The position numbers were made by a program, and so were the translations under genes. The notes under the pieces were generated by a model that was not told where the DNA came from, searched no databases, and saw only the letters and a list, made by a program, of their open reading frames with translations. From NCBI GenBank assembly GCA_015655045.1, contig JAATFU010000005.1, positions 1 through 64,000 of the forward strand: DNA of 64,000 bases. The letters are read 5' to 3'. Below, one piece after another: positions 37,340-47,295 of this stretch. The DNA is from Candidatus Saccharimonadota bacterium. GTDB lineage: Bacteria; Patescibacteriota; Saccharimonadia; Saccharimonadales; Saccharimonadaceae. The first letter of the stretch is position 1; each line of letters opens with the position of its first letter.

Positions 37340-38362
37340 TTAACGCGCTAAGTCGATTAATGTATCGATAAGTTCACTATACCCTATTCCAGCCTCGCGC
37401 CATAGCTTTGGGTACATACTCATATTGGTAAAACCCGGAAGGGTATTGATCTCATTGACGAAAACCTCTTGAGTTTCTTCATTATAAAAGAAATCAATAC
37501 GCGCTAATCCCCGTCCTTCAAGGACGTGGAAGACTTGACGTGTCATGGCCTTTACTTGCTCGGCGATTACATCGGGAATATGCGCCGGAACGATCACCTT
37601 CGTATGACTAGTGATTGAATACTTCGCCTCATAGGTATAAAACTCATCTTCTGGTTGGACTTCACCAATACCGCTGACTCGAAAGTTGGGAGGATTGCCC
37701 AGTACCGCCACCTCCAGTTCTCGGCCAACTACACACTGTTCGATGAGTATCTTCGTATCAAGTACAAGTGCGGCCTGAAGCGCAGCTTTATAGCCTGCTT
37801 CGTCATAGACTTTGGTTACCCCTACAGACGAACCAAGGTGTGCTGGCTTTATAAATAATGGTGTCCCCAGCTTTTGGGTTACTTCTGAAAAATCAGGTGG
37901 AGTCATACCTTTGCGATGAACTAGATAGGGAATAATAGGAATGTCCGCTTGGGTCAGTAGCTGCTTGGTGAGGTCTTTATCTATGCCGAGGACCGAGCCA
38001 ACAATACCAGCCCCTACAATCGGAATGTGCAGCAGATCTGCTAGTCCCTGAACTGATCCATCTTCGCCATGCTCTCCATGAAGAACCGGGAGGATAACTG
38101 TCGGGTAGATAATAGTTGTACTGGGAAGCGTCATAAAACTCTTCGTACCAAGCAGTGGGATAAGTTGTGGTGCGCCCGTAATGTCCATAGGCTGCTCGAC
38201 CGCATCAACTAACCACCATTTGCCACTTGTATCGATAAAACCAAGACTAATATCATACTTTGCATCATCGAGCGCCGCAAAGACATTATGCGCCGAAGAA
38301 ATCGAGACTTCATGCTCAGACGATTCACCGCCAAAAAGAAGTAAAACGGTCGTTTGTTGCAT
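37340..38362 (-). CDS. ddl: D-alanine--D-alanine ligase
   Basis: LLFGGESSEHEVSISSA, HGEHGEDGSVQG, KPAHLGSSVGV, FVNEINTLPGFT. Confidence 0.97.
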   Translation of the reverse strand: MQQTTVLLLFGGESSEHEVSISSAHNVFAALDDAKYDISLGFIDTSGKWWLVDAVEQPMDITGAPQLIPLLGTKSFMTLPSTTIIYPTVILPVLHGEHGEDGSVQGLADLLHIPIVGAGIVGSVLGIDKDLTKQLLTQADIPIIPYLVHRKGMTPPDFSEVTQKLGTPLFIKPAHLGSSVGVTKVYDEAGYKAALQAALVLDTKILIEQCVVGRELEVAVLGNPPNFRVSGIGEVQPEDEFYTYEAKYSITSHTKVIVPAHIPDVIAEQVKAMTRQVFHVLEGRGLARIDFFYNEETQEVFVNEINTLPGFTNMSMYPKLWREAGIGYSELIDTLIDLAR

Positions 38363-38388
38363 CCTGCCCTTATAATAGCGCAGGTTGC

Positions 38389-38898
38389 TTAATTAGCCCA
38401 ATTCCACCCATTGCCACTCCCGGTATAGCCCCAGTTATTTGTGTAGCCTGCAGTATTACTAAGTATATTACAGGTTGAACTAGTCGTGCTACTCCAAGTC
38501 GGTGTGTATGGCTGGAGTCCGCGAATCGAGCTATAGGAGTACGCCGCCCCAGATTTAGACAGGGCAACCAACACGTACTCAGTAGCATCACCCGATAAAC
38601 AATAAGCCAAGTTATTTATGCCGGCTCCAGTTGAGTAGGCTGATTTAGTAAACTCCATGGTTGACTTAGATGCGAATACTGCTGAAGTAGGATACGTATT
38701 GGAGGTCGTATCGATACGAATAAGCTCCATCTGCTTCCCAAAGTTCTCGAGGTCACTTTTGACCGCCGTGTCATTTGCGCGACCAGATATCCCTCCATAC
38801 GCCACAATCGTAATCGCAGCTAGGATTGCAATCACAACAATAACGACCAGCAGTTCAACAATAGTGAAACCTTTTTGTTTTGCCCACACTTGTTTCAT
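38389..38898 (-). CDS. Type IV pilin-like protein (copy B of shared N-terminal module)
   Basis: MKQVWAKQKGFTIVELLVVIVVIAILAAITIVAYGGISGRA; same promoter/start context as 29746. Confidence 0.92.
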   Translation of the reverse strand: MKQVWAKQKGFTIVELLVVIVVIAILAAITIVAYGGISGRANDTAVKSDLENFGKQMELIRIDTTSNTYPTSAVFASKSTMEFTKSAYSTGAGINNLAYCLSGDATEYVLVALSKSGAAYSYSSIRGLQPYTPTWSSTTSSTCNILSNTAGYTNNWGYTGSGNGWNWAN

Positions 38899-38956
38899 GT
38901 CACTATTAAAGCATACCTCTGAGGGATACCACAACTGAACAGGGTATAATAAGAGT

Positions 38957-40129
38957 ATGCAACGAATTCCCCTAGCCGAACGCATGCGCCCGACGACACT
39001 CGATGAAGTGATCGGCCAAACCCACCTCCTCGGGGACGGTGAAATTCTTCGTCAAATCGTCAAGAATAAGGAGCCAGTCAGCCTTATCTTATGGGGCCCA
39101 CCAGGAAGTGGTAAGACTACCCTCGCTCGTATTATTGCCCGGGAAGTAGAAGCTGAATTTATTGAACTCTCGGCAGTGACGAGCGGAAAAAAAGACGTCG
39201 AGCGCGTAATAGAGCATGCCCGTCAGAACTGGAATCTCCAACTTCGCACTATCTTATTTGTCGATGAAATCCACCGCTTCAATAAGGCACAACAAGACGC
39301 TTTCCTCCCCCACGTCGAGTCTGGTCTTATCACCCTGATTGGGGCCACCACCGAAAACCCTAGTTTTGAAGTCATTAACCCACTCCTTTCACGGAGTCGC
39401 GTGCTCGTACTTGAGCCCCTTAACAAAGATGAAATTATTACCATTCTCCAGCATGCATTAACCGAGCAGAAAGCCATCAAGAAGGTTACAAAGGAAGCTC
39501 TTGATTATCTAGCCGAGCTCTCTGGTGGTGATGCGCGCGTCGCCCTGGGTAACTTAGAGCTAGCACTTAGTATGAGTCAAAAAGTGACGCCAGACATTGT
39601 CAAGGTAGCTGCTCAAAAACGCGTTCCTGGCTATGACAAGAAAGGTGAGATGCACTATAATGTCATTAGTGCCTTCATTAAAAGTATGCGCGGCAGTAAT
39701 GTCGACGGTACTCTTTATTATTTAGCTCGTATGATAGATGCTGGCGAGGACGCCAAGTTTATTGCTCGCCGTATGGTTATCTTTGCCAGCGAAGACATTG
39801 GTCTTGCTGGTAATGGCGCTCTCGGACTCGCCCTCAATGCCTTTCAGGCCGTTGAGCGGATTGGCATGCCAGAATCAAGCTATATCCTTTTTCACGTCGC
39901 AACCGCCCTAGCAAAGAGCGAGAAGTCGCGACAAACCACCGAAGCGATGAACCGAGCCCAGAGCCTTGCAAAGCAATACCCCGATTCACCTGTTCCCCTC
40001 CACCTTCGTAATGCCCCCACCAAACTTATGAAAGACATTGGCTATGGTAAAGATTACAAATGGGAAGCTGACTTTAAGCCAGGTAAAGGTTTTCTTCCCG
40101 ACGAATTAAAAAATGAAAAAATTTTCTAG
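38957..40129 (+). CDS. rarA: Replication-associated recombination protein RarA/MgsA
   Basis: [38 protein letters not shown]-terminal MgsA domain. Confidence 0.96.
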   Translation: MQRIPLAERMRPTTLDEVIGQTHLLGDGEILRQIVKNKEPVSLILWGPPGSGKTTLARIIAREVEAEFIELSAVTSGKKDVERVIEHARQNWNLQLRTILFVDEIHRFNKAQQDAFLPHVESGLITLIGATTENPSFEVINPLLSRSRVLVLEPLNKDEIITILQHALTEQKAIKKVTKEALDYLAELSGGDARVALGNLELALSMSQKVTPDIVKVAAQKRVPGYDKKGEMHYNVISAFIKSMRGSNVDGTLYYLARMIDAGEDAKFIARRMVIFASEDIGLAGNGALGLALNAFQAVERIGMPESSYILFHVATALAKSEKSRQTTEAMNRAQSLAKQYPDSPVPLHLRNAPTKLMKDIGYGKDYKWEADFKPGKGFLPDELKNEKIF

Positions 40130-40136
40130 CCCCTCT

Positions 40137-41315
40137 TTAGCCTGACCGTCGCATCGCTTCTTTGTATCGTTCAATGTAAGCTAAAGCCATTACGTCTGCT
40201 GAAAACTTTGCCTCAACCGAACGACGACATGCCTCTGGATCAATCTCATCAACCCGTTGCATATACTCGGCAAATTCTGCTTCCGTATGTGCCAAAAATC
40301 CATTTACCCCATGAGTAATGATCTCAGGCATTGCACCCCGACTCATAGCAACGACTGGCGTACCACTTGCTAAAGCTTCGATAACAGCCATACCAAATGG
40401 TTCTTCCCAGTCAATAGGAAAAAGGAGGGCCTTTGCATTTGATATAAGGGTTTGTTTACGCTTTCCGCTCACGTTTCCCAGAAACTGTATAAACGAATTC
40501 TTGATTGTATATGGCAGAATGTAATCACTGTAATAACGAAAATCAGATGCATTACGATATGGGCTGAGTGGATTAGCAACTTCCATTGCTAATTGTTTGG
40601 GCGAACTAATGCCAGCAACTGTACCAGCCATCTTGAGTTTGGCGCCTATTTGAGTACATAGTTTTGCCGCAATGTGCTGGCCTTTATCTCGAGAAAAACG
40701 GGCGAGCGTAAAGAAATAATCACTCTTCTTTGATTTAAAGATAAAATTGTTCGTATCAACTGCATTATAAACTGTGGGGAGGGTGTGTGCGCGAAGTGCT
40801 TTTGGAGCTGTCTGCATAAGTGCGTCAGAAATCCCTACCACGTAGAATCTATCGCTGAGCCCACATAGCTGTTCCCAAAACGGCCTGTTATCTGGCAGGT
40901 CCTGATCAAGCATTTGCTGATCTGAAAAAGGCGGCCCATGAATAGTATGGACTACTGGGGGTATTAGTTTATCATATGTTGCCCACCCAAGGACCTGTGG
41001 GCCGAGAAAACCATTATGATCATGGATAATATCAAAGTGCCCATCCTCTTTGATAAAGTTGAGTGCAAATTGGAGGTGCGCCGCTAAGATAGGTAATGAT
41101 TCATACATGGGTTTGTGAATATGATGATACTGTTCAGTTCTATATAATGAATGGATTTTTACGCCTGGCAGTTTTGTAGTTCCAACAGTGAAAAGTTCAA
41201 TTTCAATACCATGAAGCTTCAACCCGACAATTAAGCCATCGAGGACTGCCTCGATGCCACCGTAGCCTTTGGGCGGTATTGCAAGCCAGGGTGGTGCAAT
41301 GACAGCAACTCTCAT
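40137..41315 (-). CDS. GT4-family glycosyltransferase
   Basis: IPPKGYGGIEAVLDGL, DWEEPFGMAVIEALASGTPVVAMSRG. Confidence 0.93.
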   Translation of the reverse strand: MRVAVIAPPWLAIPPKGYGGIEAVLDGLIVGLKLHGIEIELFTVGTTKLPGVKIHSLYRTEQYHHIHKPMYESLPILAAHLQFALNFIKEDGHFDIIHDHNGFLGPQVLGWATYDKLIPPVVHTIHGPPFSDQQMLDQDLPDNRPFWEQLCGLSDRFYVVGISDALMQTAPKALRAHTLPTVYNAVDTNNFIFKSKKSDYFFTLARFSRDKGQHIAAKLCTQIGAKLKMAGTVAGISSPKQLAMEVANPLSPYRNASDFRYYSDYILPYTIKNSFIQFLGNVSGKRKQTLISNAKALLFPIDWEEPFGMAVIEALASGTPVVAMSRGAMPEIITHGVNGFLAHTEAEFAEYMQRVDEIDPEACRRSVEAKFSADVMALAYIERYKEAMRRSG

Positions 41316-41422
41316 TCTAGACTTTTAATTCTAATTTAAGGATTGTAGCGTGAGGATATTTACACATACGCTTCATACTGTGTAACAGTATAGCACACGG
41401 CTAGAAATGCTATACTGAACCC

Positions 41423-42955
41423 ATGAACCATAAGCAAGAATCGATCTCTTCCCCACCCGAGCTTGCGCCTTATATTCTGAAAGGTGAGTCTATTATTTCA
41501 ATAGTTGAATCGCCCGAGCGCCTTCCTTCGAGGCCCCCCTCAGAACTCCGTGAACTATACCGACTTGCCCAAGTTAAACTTCACGATGAGGTGGGAGAGT
41601 TTGGCCCTATTCTTGCTTCCATTTCACTTGAATCGGATACAGATACATCACTTGATCTTCACCGCTATGAAGCATTATTTGGCCGTGATGCTCTACGTGT
41701 TGCGATTGATCTTCTACCGCTCTATCCACGCTTAACTCGGGTGACTATTGTTACGCTGGCAAAACTCCAAGGGTTAACAACTGTTATTGCAAGTGAAGAA
41801 GAGCCGGGTCGTATTATTCACGAATCACGTGCCGAGGATGATCCAATTCGAATCCAATTAACAAAAGAGCTTGGATGGGGATGGCCCTACTATGGGTCTA
41901 TCGATGCCACCCCCGAGTTTATTCGAACGATCGCCGCCTATTGTGCCAGTGAGTACGAAGGGCCGTCATTTCTATTCCAAAAGTACCTCGATAAGCGCCA
42001 TCGTCCTCGTATTATAGCTGACGCGCTTACGTTCGCAGTTGATTGGATCTTACAGCGTCTCGACGAAAATCCCGAAGGGCTTTTAGAATCACACCGCAGT
42101 ACAGCTCGCGGAATCGAGAACCAGGTATGGAAGGATTCGTGGGATGCATACTTTCACCATAACGGAAAGATTGCCAACCACAGAAAGGGTGTGGCCTCAA
42201 TCGAGGTCCAAAGGGTTGCATATGACGCGCTTATTGATGCCGCAGGACTGTACGAATCTGTGCTCGGCCGTAAAAAGGAAGCTGTCCAACTTCGTCAACG
42301 TGCCGCCAAACTACAACACACAATATTGACATTATTTTGGACCGAAGAAAAGGGTGGTTACTTTATTCTTGGTACCGACCGTAGCCCACGTGGACATATC
42401 CGTAAGCTAAAAGTTCGCACGTCTAATATGGGTCATATGCTAAATTCTCGCTTACTCGAAGGGGACGATCCACACATTAAACGCCAGCGTGAAGCAATCA
42501 TTACCCACCTATTCTCACCCGAATTACTCGCACCTAGTGGTATTCGCACCTTGGCAAGTGATGAGATTCGATTCCGTCCAGGCGCCTATCATAATGGGTC
42601 TGTCTGGCTATGGGATACTTATTTTATTGTGCAGGGGCTACAACGACATGGTTACTACCGTCTGGCTGATGTATTGTCAGAACGTTTATTTCATATCATA
42701 AAAGTAACAAAAAAATTTCCTGAGTTCGTACGTGGAGACACACAGCGCGAACCTAACTTAAATATGCAAATTATTGATGTATGGGATTCGATTAACAAAC
42801 GAGTCAACCGAATCGAACAGCCCCCCCAAGAGGTTCAAGCCTGGTCGGTCGCGGCAATACTAGCGCTTAAGCACTATAAGGCTGTTAACTATAAGATTAG
42901 TCAACGCCCACCGAGTAGTACATTCGAATCAAAAATACTCGATACAATTGACTAG
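41423..42955 (+). CDS. Glycogen-debranching-like (alpha/alpha)6 glycoside hydrolase
   Basis: YEALFGRDALRVAIDLL, GAYHNGSVWLWDTYFIVQGLQRHG. Confidence 0.83.
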   Translation: MNHKQESISSPPELAPYILKGESIISIVESPERLPSRPPSELRELYRLAQVKLHDEVGEFGPILASISLESDTDTSLDLHRYEALFGRDALRVAIDLLPLYPRLTRVTIVTLAKLQGLTTVIASEEEPGRIIHESRAEDDPIRIQLTKELGWGWPYYGSIDATPEFIRTIAAYCASEYEGPSFLFQKYLDKRHRPRIIADALTFAVDWILQRLDENPEGLLESHRSTARGIENQVWKDSWDAYFHHNGKIANHRKGVASIEVQRVAYDALIDAAGLYESVLGRKKEAVQLRQRAAKLQHTILTLFWTEEKGGYFILGTDRSPRGHIRKLKVRTSNMGHMLNSRLLEGDDPHIKRQREAIITHLFSPELLAPSGIRTLASDEIRFRPGAYHNGSVWLWDTYFIVQGLQRHGYYRLADVLSERLFHIIKVTKKFPEFVRGDTQREPNLNMQIIDVWDSINKRVNRIEQPPQEVQAWSVAAILALKHYKAVNYKISQRPPSSTFESKILDTID

Positions 42956-44568
42956 CGGTCTTCTTCAAGAAGGGTAGCTAAGACCCCATTCGTCCAACCG
43001 AACCCATCTTGTAGTGGATACTCACCCCCTCCACCGATGCCACTTGCTGCTTCGACATTATACTTCTCAACGAGCTTGTGTTGCGTAGCAAATACTCTCA
43101 AATTGAGGTCTACCCAACGTTGCTTAATTTCATTTGCCAACCGGTGATAGCCATAGTTACGAAGTCCTTCAATCACAATATAGTGAAGCGGCGCCCACCC
43201 ATTTGGTCCGTCCCATTGCTGGCCCGTTATCTCAAGCGTTGTTGTAAGGCCGCCTTTTTTAAGAAAGTCTCGTTCAAGCACATAAGCAACTGCTGCTGCT
43301 TGAGCGGCTGTCGCAATTTTTGCATAAAGCGGAAAGACGCCAGCAAGGCTCAATCGCCCCGTCTTTTGACCATGATGAAAATTATAATCAACAAAGAAGC
43401 CTGCTGTTTCATCCCACAAATAAGTCGTGATAGTCGCCGCTCGATGATCAGCGAGTCGTTGAAACTTACGAAAAAGGAGCGGCTGTTTGATAAGTTGATA
43501 GGTCTGGGCAATAGTTATCTCAAGTTGGTATAGTAGCGAGTTTAGATCAACAGGAATGATATCGGCAGTATGGATGGTTCGGATATCGTCCTTGTCCATG
43601 AACCACCGGGAACTAAAGTCCCAGCCTGATTCAGCGCCGGCGCGCAGGTGGAGATATAATCTTCCCGCATCACGTTCAATGGTATGTTGAGCTGTCTCGG
43701 TATCCTCCAGAAGCGATTCAGGACGGGGGGTCATCTTATTATCGTAGTACCGATTTAGCAGTGAGCCATCCTTCATCTGAACGAGACGACCATAGGCGCG
43801 GTGTTCTTGCTGGGCCAGTTTTGTGCTCCCCTTCATCCAGAAACGATATTCAATCAAAAGATAGGGTAAATACTCAGCAAACACCGTATTACCTTTATGT
43901 CGAGCGAGTAAGCGTACCATTTGAGAAAAGAAGGGAGGTTGCGATCGACTCAAGAAGTAGGTTCGATTTGCGGTTGGGATATAGCCAAATTTGCGCATCA
44001 TGTAGGCGCAATTTTTAATCATACCTTCGATCATATCCCACTTCCCTTCAACCGCCAGTCCAAGCATAATGAAATAGCTATCCCAGTAAAATTGTTCTTC
44101 GAAACGACCGCCGGGAACAACATACGGATATGGTAATGCGATTAACGATCCTTTATCACGACGATTCCGTCGCTCCATCTCCGTCCATAGCCGTGAGATA
44201 TGCTCCGAGATAGTCTGTTTACTGTTTGAATGAAAAGCCGGCTTTAGACGAGTCGTTTCAAGTTCATAGAAATGACGAGTAATAAACTCGCTTAGGCTAA
44301 AGTTTGGATCTTCTTTCGCGAGAAGATACTCCTGCTGAATTGACTTGAGTCGTTTTTTCGGTACTAAGTCGACGAATGTTTTGCCATCAGTGTAGAGTTT
44401 TTGCTTCTGTACATCAGCAAATAACTGCCCAAGTAGTTCGTCGGGACTCTTTTGGGCACGCAGGAGCTGCCCTGTCGTGGAGACAAGTGAAGATTTTAGT
44501 CTATCTGTGTTTATTATTTTTTTAATCATTCTTCTATGTAGTATAGTGCGCTCAGCCAGTCCATACAA
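42952..44568 (-). CDS. Trehalase (GH37)
   Basis: PGGRFEEQFYWDSYFIMLGL signature and QQWDGPNGWAPLHY signature. Confidence 0.94.
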   Translation of the reverse strand: MYGLAERTILHRRMIKKIINTDRLKSSLVSTTGQLLRAQKSPDELLGQLFADVQKQKLYTDGKTFVDLVPKKRLKSIQQEYLLAKEDPNFSLSEFITRHFYELETTRLKPAFHSNSKQTISEHISRLWTEMERRNRRDKGSLIALPYPYVVPGGRFEEQFYWDSYFIMLGLAVEGKWDMIEGMIKNCAYMMRKFGYIPTANRTYFLSRSQPPFFSQMVRLLARHKGNTVFAEYLPYLLIEYRFWMKGSTKLAQQEHRAYGRLVQMKDGSLLNRYYDNKMTPRPESLLEDTETAQHTIERDAGRLYLHLRAGAESGWDFSSRWFMDKDDIRTIHTADIIPVDLNSLLYQLEITIAQTYQLIKQPLLFRKFQRLADHRAATITTYLWDETAGFFVDYNFHHGQKTGRLSLAGVFPLYAKIATAAQAAAVAYVLERDFLKKGGLTTTLEITGQQWDGPNGWAPLHYIVIEGLRNYGYHRLANEIKQRWVDLNLRVFATQHKLVEKYNVEAASGIGGGGEYPLQDGFGWTNGVLATLLEEDR

Positions 44569-44570
44569 CT

Positions 44571-44605
44571 AAAAAGACTTCGCTTTTTACAGCGAAGTCT
44601 TTTTA
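44571..44605. terminator. Bidirectional terminator
   Basis: AAAAAGACTTCGCT-TTTTAC-AGCGAAGTCTTTTT. Confidence 0.9.
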
Positions 44606-44606
44606 G

Positions 44607-46430
44607 TTATTTCTTTGAGTTACGCTTACGAAGGTTTGGATCGAGGAATCGTTTTCGAAGACGGAGGGATTTTGGCGTTACTTCTAGTAACTCGTCATTT
44701 TCAATGAAGTCAATCGACTGCTCAAGACTCAAATTCGTAAACGGCGTTAACTGAATGGCACCATCACTAGAAGACGTACGCATATTCGTTAGTTGCTTAC
44801 CACGACAGACGTTAATATCGAGGTCGCCTTGACGGTTATAGACACCGACGATCATACCTTGATAGACAGTCGTACCAGGTCCGACGAACAGCTCACCACG
44901 AGCGGCTGCGGCATCTAAGGCATACGCAGTCGTTGCCCCAGCTTCGGTTGCAATCAGGGCACCGTTACGGGTCTGCTGAAGCTTGGCACCAAGTGGCTGA
45001 TAGCCGTGAGGTAAACTATGCATAATAATCGTACCCTTCGTAGCAGTTAGCAGCAAATTACGCAGTCCAATCAGAGCTCGTGTTGGCATAATATAGGTGC
45101 TCCGCGTCGCACCGCTACTGGTTTGCTCTTGTTTGAGCATAATAGCCCGTCGCGTACCCAGCTCCTGACTCACTGCGCCGAAGTATTCAGGGGCAACCTC
45201 AACGAGCAGCTCTTCAACGGGTTCCATTGTTTGACCATCTTGTTCAATCGTCACTACTTGAGGGCGACCAACTTCAAACTCATAACCTTCACGACGAAGC
45301 GTCTCAATAAGAACAGACAAGTGGAGTTCACCACGACCTGATACAATATAGCCAATACCGTCTTCTTCAACACGGAGTGACACATTGGTTTCAAGTTCGC
45401 GTTGCAAACGATCACCAATTTGACGACTCGTACTAAAATCACCCTCTTTCCCCTTCAGCGGACTCGTATTTGGCCCGAGGTACATACTGAGCGTGGGTGC
45501 CTCAACGTCAATCACAGGTAAAGCTTCAGGCTGATCTTTATCGGCAATAGTCTCGCCAATATTCACATTTGAAATACCAGTCAGTGCGATAATATCACCT
45601 GCAACCGCTTCGTCGATTTCCTCGCGATTTAGGCCACGGTAGGCAAAGACTTTTTCAATCTTGCTTGGTACTTTTGAACCGTCTCGTTTGATCAAGATGA
45701 CCTGCTGACCTTTTTTAATGCTGCCACGTGACAGACGGCCAATGGCATACTTGCCAAGGAAGTTGTCATACTGTAATGCGGTAACTAAAAGTTGGAGTGG
45801 CTTGGTAGCGTCAACCGTTGGTGAAGGAATGTCGTTAATAATGGCATCGAAGATTGGTGTTAAATCACCAGCTTCATCAGAATTTTCAGGCAGGCTCTTC
45901 CAAGCTTTGCCGTCTCGGCCAATTGCAAAATAGGTCGGATAGTGGAGCTGACTATCATCCACCGCTAGCTCCAAGAAAAGATCAGCCACTTCATCTTCAA
46001 CTTCTAGAATACGACGAGATGGTTTGTCAATCTTATTAATCAGAACGATGGGCTTTAGTCCAAGTTCAAGCGCTTTTGAAAGTACAAACTTCGTTTGTGG
46101 CATTGGACCTTCTTGGGCATCTACTACCAAAATAACGCCATCGGCCATATTAAGCGTGCGTTCTACTTCACCACTAAAGTCGGCATGTCCCGGGGTATCG
46201 ATAATGTTGATTTTGTAGTCGCCATAGTATACAGAGGTTTGTTTGGCGGTAATCGTAATACCGCGTTCGTGTTCCTGATCCCCACTATCCATGATCAGAC
46301 TCTGATCCATTTCAGCTTGGTTCGAACGAAACGTATTACTCTGCTTTAAAAGACCATCAACAAGTGTGGTTTTTCCATGGTCAACGTGGGCGATAATCGC
46401 AATATTGCGAATGAATTTTGGGTCTTTCAT
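44607..46430 (-). CDS. typA: Translational GTPase TypA/BipA
   Basis: [38 protein letters not shown]. Confidence 0.97.
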   Translation of the reverse strand: MKDPKFIRNIAIIAHVDHGKTTLVDGLLKQSNTFRSNQAEMDQSLIMDSGDQEHERGITITAKQTSVYYGDYKINIIDTPGHADFSGEVERTLNMADGVILVVDAQEGPMPQTKFVLSKALELGLKPIVLINKIDKPSRRILEVEDEVADLFLELAVDDSQLHYPTYFAIGRDGKAWKSLPENSDEAGDLTPIFDAIINDIPSPTVDATKPLQLLVTALQYDNFLGKYAIGRLSRGSIKKGQQVILIKRDGSKVPSKIEKVFAYRGLNREEIDEAVAGDIIALTGISNVNIGETIADKDQPEALPVIDVEAPTLSMYLGPNTSPLKGKEGDFSTSRQIGDRLQRELETNVSLRVEEDGIGYIVSGRGELHLSVLIETLRREGYEFEVGRPQVVTIEQDGQTMEPVEELLVEVAPEYFGAVSQELGTRRAIMLKQEQTSSGATRSTYIMPTRALIGLRNLLLTATKGTIIMHSLPHGYQPLGAKLQQTRNGALIATEAGATTAYALDAAAARGELFVGPGTTVYQGMIVGVYNRQGDLDINVCRGKQLTNMRTSSSDGAIQLTPFTNLSLEQSIDFIENDELLEVTPKSLRLRKRFLDPNLRKRNSKK

Positions 46431-46566
46431 AAAAATATACCCGACATTATTAAGTATTCGGGCTTCCTTATCTGTAATTATAGCAGATATTCGTACATAA
46501 TCAAGCGTAACCCTTTATTAAAAATTGCACGGACTAGGGCTCTCGTGTATAATACAGCCAAGGTAC

Positions 46567-46643
46567 GGGCGCTTAGCTCAGTTGGCTAGAGCACCTCGTT
46601 TACACCGAGGGGGTCGGGGGTTCGAGCCCCTCAGCGCCCACCA
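46567..46643 (+). tRNA. tRNA-Val (TAC)
   Basis: GGGCGCTTAGCTCAGTTGG...CCTCG-TTTACAC-CGAGG...GCGCCCACCA. Confidence 0.93.
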
Positions 46644-46650
46644 TACAAAC

Positions 46651-46678
46651 AGTCCGTCTTTGCGACGGGCTTTTTGTA
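46651..46678 (+). terminator. tRNA-Val terminator
   Basis: GTCCGTC-TTTGC-GACGGGC-TTTTTG. Confidence 0.8.
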
Positions 46679-46750
46679 TGCACACATACCCTATATTGCT
46701 TTTGTTTTTTGACTAGTGCATACTTAACTTACAAGGAGCGGAGATGTTGC

Positions 46751-47281
46751 ATGGTCGACAAGGTGAGAGCTTGGACTGACAATCTATCTGTACGTCAAAA
46801 GTTTCTATTTGCTTTTGTCTTTCTTGCAAGTATCCTTAGCCTCATTGGTCTGAGCCAAATCATGATAGTACACTACATTGAGCCACCAATCCCGACATCT
46901 TCTCATTCTCAAGAACATGTTTCAGCTGCTGAGACCCAGCAGGCCTATCCTATTTCGTCCATGACAGATTCATATAATTCAGATTCCAAGTCTTCCGAGG
47001 TTCAGCCATCTCCGGCGTCAAGTCAACTATCTCAGCTCCCACCCTCATCGAATACCGAAACCCTTAATACGACACCGTCGTCCACCACTCCAACGCCTCC
47101 CGCCCAATTAGCGAGTCCGGCGTCCCCTGCTTCCCTCGACACCCAAATCAAAATTGGAAGCACCGCTTCAATAAGCGTACAACTCAATACTGGGCTACAA
47201 ACCGATCCGCTACTTTCGGTCACTCTACATGGGTCAACGCATTGCCTGACGCTACTTATTGCCTCTATTTGTGGTGGGTAG
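46751..47281 (+). CDS. Single-TM protein with Ser/Thr/Pro-rich stalk
   Basis: VRQKFLFAFVFLASILSLIGLSQ TM followed by ~110-residue S/T/P-rich stretch; SD AAGGAGCGGAG. Confidence 0.65.
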   Translation: MVDKVRAWTDNLSVRQKFLFAFVFLASILSLIGLSQIMIVHYIEPPIPTSSHSQEHVSAAETQQAYPISSMTDSYNSDSKSSEVQPSPASSQLSQLPPSSNTETLNTTPSSTTPTPPAQLASPASPASLDTQIKIGSTASISVQLNTGLQTDPLLSVTLHGSTHCLTLLIASICGG

Positions 47282-47295
47282 CCTTAGCGGGGGCA

